Below are positions 4,508 to 7,835 of a DNA stretch of 7,835 nt, in pieces (the first letter of the stretch is position 1; each line of letters starts with the position of its first letter). The notes under the pieces are model-generated. The model saw only the letters and a program-made list of their open reading frames with translations, searched no databases and was not told the DNA's origin. The DNA is from Oscillospiraceae bacterium (GTDB lineage: Bacteria; Bacillota; Clostridia; Oscillospirales; Ruminococcaceae). The stretch spans positions 1-7,835 of the forward strand of contig JAGAKC010000304.1 in assembly GCA_017848155.1 (NCBI GenBank), read 5' to 3'. Both the position numbers and the translations under genes were made by a program.

Positions 4508-6031
4508 TCACATCTCGGAAAGCTCTGCGAAGCACTGCTTCATTGCAGGATACAGCTTGCAGTACATCTCATAGACCTTGTTGTACTCACGTGTGTTGTC
4601 CTCGATAGGCTCCTGTACCTTATCTGTCTTGATGACAGCACGGCAAGCCTCGGGCACGCTTGAATAGATTCCTGCACCGACTGCCGCAAGAAGTGCAACA
4701 CCAAGAGCAGGTCCTTCCTTGCTGGAAGCTGTCTTTACAGGGCAGGCGTACAGGTCGGCAAGCATCTGACGCCACAGCGGAGATGTTCCGCCACCGCCGC
4801 AGGCCATCATGTCGCTCACGTTGATATCCATCTCACGCATTACCTCTACGCAATCACGCAGCGAATAGGAAACGCCCTCCATAACGGCACGGAGCATATC
4901 CTTCTTCTTGTGCATTGCGGACAGTCCGAAGAACACACCTCTTGCATTGGGATCAAGGTGAGGAGTTCTCTCTCCGTTAAGATAAGGCATATACAGCAGA
5001 CGGTTCGCACCTATCGGCACGCTGTCAGCCTCTTTATCCATCAGGTAGTAGGGGTCAACACCCATCGCAAGAGCTGTTTCCATCTCTGCCCATGCGAAAT
5101 TATCCCTGAACCACTTAAGAGAATGACCTGCGGACTGGGTAACTCCCATTACATGCCAGCAATTAGGTACAGCACAGCAGAATGTGTGTACTCTGCCCTT
5201 CTTGTCGATCGCAATATCGGATGTGTGAGCAAATACCACGCCCGATGTACCGATGGTAGTGAAAGCCTTGCCGTCCTCAACTACACCTGTACCAACAGCA
5301 GCCGCAGCATTGTCACCTGCACCGCCGACAACAGGAGTGCCCTCCTTAAGACCTGTAAGCTCAGCCACCTTCTTTGTAACTGTACCTGTTATCTCAGGGG
5401 ACTCGTATACCTTTGCAAGAAGCGACTTGTCGATACCAAGCTTTGTCAGCACCTCGTCAGACCAGCAGCGGTTAGGGATGTCAAGAAGCTGCATGCCCGA
5501 TGCGTCTGAAACCTCTGTAGCAAACTCACCCGTAAGCATGAATCTGATGTAGTCCTTAGGCAGCAGGATATGGCGGCACTTATCGTAGTTTTCAGGCTCA
5601 TTGTTCTTTACCCACATGATCTTTGCCGCTGTGAAGCCTGTGATAGCAGGGTTAGCAGTGATCTCGATAAGGCGGTCAGCGCCTACCTTGTCAGTGATCT
5701 CAACTACCTCTTTAGCGGTACGCTGATCGCACCAGATTATGGACTTTCTTATAGGCTTGTCCTCTGCGTCAAGCATGACAAGGCCATGTATCTGACCGGA
5801 AAGACCTATACCCTTGATGTCCTCTGTATTTACTTCGCTCTGTGCGATAACATCCCTGATACCGTTTACAGAAGCGTTCCACCAGTCAAGCGGATCCTGC
5901 TCCGCATAGCCGTTCTGCGGAGTATACATGGGATACTCATAGGTAGAGGATGCGACAGGAGTGCCATCCTCAGAGAAAAGTACAGTCTTTGTTCCCGATG
6001 TGCCGATATCAACGCCTAAAATGTATGCCAT
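4508..6031 (-). CDS. xylB: Xylulokinase (FGGY family)
   Basis: A 507-residue cytoplasmic carbohydrate kinase that phosphorylates D-xylulose with ATP to xylulose 5-phosphate, feeding the pentose phosphate pathway. Length is normal for the family. Visible motifs in order: the N-terminal phosphate-binding GVDIGTSGTKTVLF (6-19), AEQDPLDWW (43-51), the sugar-contacting SGQIHGLVMLD (78-88), IIWCDQRT (98-105), GAGDNAA (237-243) with D240 as expected catalytic base, GTSGVVF (261-267), PYLNGERTPH (349-358) and the C-terminal nucleotide-binding ACGGGGTSPLWRQML (410-424). AAGGAG at 6046-6041, 9 nt before the ATG, supports the start. It is expressed alone from its own promoter with an operator over the start site. 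No xylA, xylose transporter or regulator gene is next to it. Xylulose is the most likely substrate by motif, though other FGGY sugars cannot be excluded from sequence alone. Confidence 0.94.
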   Translation of the reverse strand: MAYILGVDIGTSGTKTVLFSEDGTPVASSTYEYPMYTPQNGYAEQDPLDWWNASVNGIRDVIAQSEVNTEDIKGIGLSGQIHGLVMLDAEDKPIRKSIIWCDQRTAKEVVEITDKVGADRLIEITANPAITGFTAAKIMWVKNNEPENYDKCRHILLPKDYIRFMLTGEFATEVSDASGMQLLDIPNRCWSDEVLTKLGIDKSLLAKVYESPEITGTVTKKVAELTGLKEGTPVVGGAGDNAAAAVGTGVVEDGKAFTTIGTSGVVFAHTSDIAIDKKGRVHTFCCAVPNCWHVMGVTQSAGHSLKWFRDNFAWAEMETALAMGVDPYYLMDKEADSVPIGANRLLYMPYLNGERTPHLDPNARGVFFGLSAMHKKKDMLRAVMEGVSYSLRDCVEVMREMDINVSDMMACGGGGTSPLWRQMLADLYACPVKTASSKEGPALGVALLAAVGAGIYSSVPEACRAVIKTDKVQEPIEDNTREYNKVYEMYCKLYPAMKQCFAELSEM

Positions 6032-6074
6032 AGCGATAATCTCCTTAAAATGATAATAATGTGAAAAACGTCAA

Positions 6075-6090
6075 TGTAAACGTTTATACA
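6075..6090. promoter_or_regulatory. cre / LacI-family operator over the xylB start site
   Basis: TGTAAACGTTTATACA contains a perfect 10-bp palindrome, TAAACGTTTA (6077-6086), centred on CG as in LacI/GalR-family operators. Read from 6074 as ATGTAAACGTTTATA it fits the CcpA catabolite-response consensus WTGNAANCGNWWNCA at all but one fixed position. It begins 7 bp downstream of the xylB -10 box, so a bound protein would cover the start of transcription and repress. CcpA, giving carbon catabolite repression, or a local xylose/pentose repressor are both possible. Confidence 0.72.
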
Positions 6091-6096
6091 TTATAA

Positions 6097-6125
6097 ATTT
6101 TAATACAAATTCACCAGTTTGTCAA
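6097..6125 (-). promoter_or_regulatory. Sigma-A promoter of xylB
   Basis: On the minus strand, -35 TTGACA (6125-6120, perfect), a 17-bp spacer and -10 TAAAAT (6102-6097, one mismatch). Transcription should start near 6090, inside the operator, leaving about 60 nt before the ATG. It diverges from the promoter at 6184-6212, with 58 bp between the two -35 boxes. Confidence 0.82.
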
Positions 6126-6183
6126 GGGGTTTTTAAAATAATCTGGGTTATACGATAATTAACAGATAACATCGTCAACAGTC

Positions 6184-6212
6184 TTGACACGGAGCTTTAA
6201 AAAAGCTATAAT
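6184..6212 (+). promoter_or_regulatory. Perfect-consensus sigma-A promoter of the DUF1653-like gene
   Basis: TTGACA (6184-6189), a 17-bp spacer and TATAAT (6207-6212): both hexamers and the spacing match the consensus exactly. Transcription would start near 6219, giving a leader of about 47 nt. The leader holds a small inverted repeat, CAGATC (6229-6234) and GATCTG (6246-6251), just before the ribosome binding site. The promoter predicts strong, largely constitutive expression unless a repressor acts. Confidence 0.88.
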
Positions 6213-6265
6213 ATTATCAGACGCAATGCAGATCGTCAGGATAATGATCTGATCAGGAGGTATAT

Positions 6266-6709
6266 ATGAGTTTATTTGATCCCACAGCAGAAAGCAGGAC
6301 CCTCACACTGGACAACGGAGCTTCGTTCACCATCGGCGTAGGTGACATCCTCCGCCATGCCGACTGGGACAAGATCGGCGATGAGGACAGATTCGTAAAC
6401 AGGCACCTGTACAGAGTAACAGGCTTCAGCACACTGCCAAAGGATGGAAGTCCTGCTGTGCTTCTCCGCCAGATAGCTCACCCCATGAGAGAGTACATGT
6501 ACACCTTTGCGCAGCTACAGACAAAACTCGACCCAGCAAAATACCCCATGGCAAAGCAGGAGTATCTTTTCATCATGCACGACATGCAGTTTGCAAGCAA
6601 GGTAGAGCTGGAAATGCTTGAATCTATACCGGGAAACATGATAGAATACATACGTTTTCAGGAGGATCCCAACAGGTCTTCTCTTTTCAGAAGCTACTAC
6701 AGGAAATGA
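6266..6709 (+). CDS. Small DUF1653-like protein of unknown function
   Basis: A 147-residue soluble protein with no signal peptide or membrane segment. The layout resembles DUF1653 proteins (GxxYRHFKG...LYxVxGxAxHSETxE...): GDILRH (26-31), HLYRVTGFSTLPKDG (47-61), a strand-rich segment AVLLRQIAHP (64-73), then a tail of the DPAKYPMAKQEYLF kind (89-102) that clostridial members often carry after the core. The family has no established biochemical role that I know of. AGGAGG at 6255-6260, 5 nt before the ATG, and a consensus promoter make this a real, probably well-expressed gene. It is monocistronic, with a terminator at 6716-6742. The resemblance is from memory of motif order and is divergent at several family positions, so the domain label is moderate while the gene itself is near certain. 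Confidence 0.85.
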   Translation: MSLFDPTAESRTLTLDNGASFTIGVGDILRHADWDKIGDEDRFVNRHLYRVTGFSTLPKDGSPAVLLRQIAHPMREYMYTFAQLQTKLDPAKYPMAKQEYLFIMHDMQFASKVELEMLESIPGNMIEYIRFQEDPNRSSLFRSYYRK

Positions 6710-6715
6710 TCACAG

Positions 6716-6742
6716 AAAGCCGTCCAAAAAGGGCGGCTTTTT
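6716..6742 (+). terminator. Intrinsic terminator of the DUF1653-like gene
   Basis: AAAGCCGTCC (6716-6725) pairs with GGGCGGCTTT (6731-6740), a 10-bp stem with one G-U pair and an AAAAA loop, followed by a T-run to 6742. It starts 6 bp after the stop codon and separates this gene from cls. Confidence 0.88.
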
Positions 6743-6778
6743 AAATTGGAATACAGCCGTTTACATCGGGACACAATA

Positions 6779-6805
6779 AACACATCACGAAAAGAAAGGT
6801 GTGTT
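6779..6805 (+). promoter_or_regulatory. Possible hairpin covering the cls translation start
   Basis: AACACATC (6779-6786) can pair with GGTGTGTT (6798-6805), 8 bp with one G-U pair and an 11-nt A-rich loop. The 3' arm holds the last G bases of the only Shine-Dalgarno-like sequence and the candidate GTG start. If real, it would limit cls translation; it may be chance. Confidence 0.35.
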
Positions 6806-7835
6806 CGTAACGCTTAAGCATCTGACAAACGCCCTGATGAGCAGGATAGCTGTATGTGTGCTTGGTATACTTCTTCAGCTCGCTTACCTTGCTTTGCTGT
6901 TCTGGACGCTGGGTACATTATTCTCCTATTCATATATCGTTTTTATCGTGATAGGAATGCTTGTGGCGCTCTATATAATATGCAGTGCAGGAAGCTCGGG
7001 CTATAAGCTGATATGGGTATTTGTGGTGCTGTCACTGCCTATATTCGGTTGTATGCTTTACTGGTTTTACGGAAGCAGAAAAAGACGTCAAGTGCGTGTG
7101 CTTTCGGACAGGTATTCATCTGCCCTTAAAGACAGCTCCCCTGTATGCAATGCCGAAGTATCAAGGCAGGCTGTCTATCTTTCAGGCTGCTGCGGCTTCC
7201 CACTATATACAGGCACACAGACAAGATATTATCCAAGCGGAGAAACTGTTTTTCCTGAGATGCTTGAACAGCTGAAAAAGGCAGAGAGCTTCATTTTCAT
7301 TGAATACTTCATCATCCAGAGCGGAACGATGTGGGACAGTATACTGGATATCCTCGAAGCAAAGGCAGCTGATGGTCTTGACGTCCGTGTGATATATGAC
7401 GACATGGGATGTCTGCTGACATTACCACGCAGCTATGACCAGCTGCTTAGAAAAAAAGGTATAAGATGCTGCCGCTTCGGACCGATAATCCCGCTCTGGT
7501 CGCCAAAGGTCAACAACCGTGACCACAGAAAAATGATGATAATCGACGGAAAATGCGCATTTACGGGCGGAATAAATCTCGCAGACGAATACATCAACGC
7601 ATTTGAAAAGCACGGTCACTGGAAGGATCAGGCGCTGATGCTTTGCGGAGATGCGGTAAAAAGTATGACCGCAATGTTTCTGTCCGCATGGGACAGCATA
7701 AGCAACGAGGAAAGCGACATTTCAAGATTCATGCCTTATCACGCATGCAATTCTGACGGTCTGGTCATTCCATACATGGATTCTCCGCTGTGCAGAGAAA
7801 TGATCGCCGAAAATGTGTTTATAAACCTGATAGCA
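6801..7835 (+). CDS. cls: Cardiolipin synthase, N-terminal part (cut by window edge)
   Basis: A membrane phospholipase-D-superfamily enzyme that condenses two phosphatidylglycerols into cardiolipin plus glycerol. About 345 codons lie in the window; the family is near 480-520. Two hydrophobic segments come first (about residues 15-36 and 43-62), then KLIWVFVVLSLPIFGCMLYW (69-88), the usual Cls membrane region. A linker follows, containing FIFIEYFIIQSG (164-175) and DVRVIYDDMG (194-203), and the first HKD motif, H242-x-K244 ... D249 ... G256-G257. The second HKD motif is beyond the edge. The start is uncertain: the frame is open back to 6780 with no upstream ATG. GTG at 6801 keeps the basic TLKHLTNALMSR lead-in typical of clostridial Cls but has a poorly spaced AAAGG. 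ATG at 6837 has no ribosome binding site. No good promoter was found in 6743-6800. Confidence 0.92.
   Translation, partial: MFVTLKHLTNALMSRIAVCVLGILLQLAYLALLFWTLGTLFSYSYIVFIVIGMLVALYIICSAGSSGYKLIWVFVVLSLPIFGCMLYWFYGSRKRRQVRVLSDRYSSALKDSSPVCNAEVSRQAVYLSGCCGFPLYTGTQTRYYPSGETVFPEMLEQLKKAESFIFIEYFIIQSGTMWDSILDILEAKAADGLDVRVIYDDMGCLLTLPRSYDQLLRKKGIRCCRFGPIIPLWSPKVNNRDHRKMMIIDGKCAFTGGINLADEYINAFEKHGHWKDQALMLCGDAVKSMTAMFLSAWDSISNEESDISRFMPYHACNSDGLVIPYMDSPLCREMIAENVFINLIA

Noticed and set aside
4910..5509. A 199-codon plus-strand frame opposite xylB
   Set aside because: Antisense shadow of a conserved kinase gene; no start signals or domain.
6152..6175. ACGAT ... ATCGT inverted repeat between the divergent xylB and DUF1653-like promoters, as an operator
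   Set aside because: Arms are only 5 bp with a 14-bp gap. Pairs like this are expected by chance in AT-rich intergenic DNA, and there is no second copy or family match.
6743..6800. A sigma-A promoter for cls (TTTACA at 6760 or TTGGAA at 6746 as -35)
   Set aside because: No acceptable -10 hexamer lies 16-18 bp downstream of either; the AATAAA stretch is at the wrong distance.

Overview
The window looks like chromosomal DNA of a low-to-mid GC Gram-positive anaerobe, most likely a Ruminococcus-like member of the Oscillospiraceae (Clostridia). The grounds are strong AGGAGG-type ribosome binding sites, AT-rich sigma-A promoters with 17-bp spacers, a catabolite-response-type operator, a clostridial-style ECF sigma/anti-sigma pair and a DUF1653-like small protein. 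The genus is an inference from style and remembered homologues, not from a search.

Layout. On the minus strand, read right to left from about 6125 to 1, lie: xylB (xylulokinase, 4508-6031) with its own promoter and a cre/LacI-type operator over the expected transcription start; a 250-bp intergenic block (4242-4491) made of a 188-bp multi-hairpin element between two identical 31-bp hairpin repeats; an ECF sigma factor (3688-4164) overlapping a membrane-anchored probable anti-sigma factor (2625-3698); a YghZ-type aldo/keto reductase (1520-2518) with its own promoter; homoserine dehydrogenase hom (83-1324) with its own promoter and a leader of about 120 nt; and, 14 bp after hom, the first 22 complete codons of pyrH (UMP kinase), cut by the window edge. 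On the plus strand, diverging from xylB, are a 147-residue DUF1653-like protein (6266-6709) with a perfect-consensus promoter and its own terminator, and then a cardiolipin synthase gene (from about 6801) that runs off the right edge.

The genes are mostly independent housekeeping or metabolic units: threonine/methionine precursor synthesis, pyrimidine nucleotide synthesis, pentose use, aldehyde reduction and membrane lipid synthesis. The clear regulatory module is the sigma/anti-sigma operon. It carries a TGAAAC-N17-CGTG promoter, which is what an autoregulated ECF system would show. It is separated from xylB by up to three tandem minus-strand terminator hairpins, two of which are the 31-bp repeat.

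The least explained item is the 4242-4491 block. It looks like a small non-coding mobile or REP/MITE-like element that sits in, or carries copies of, the xylB terminator. No CRISPR array, tRNA, rRNA or transposase gene was seen.
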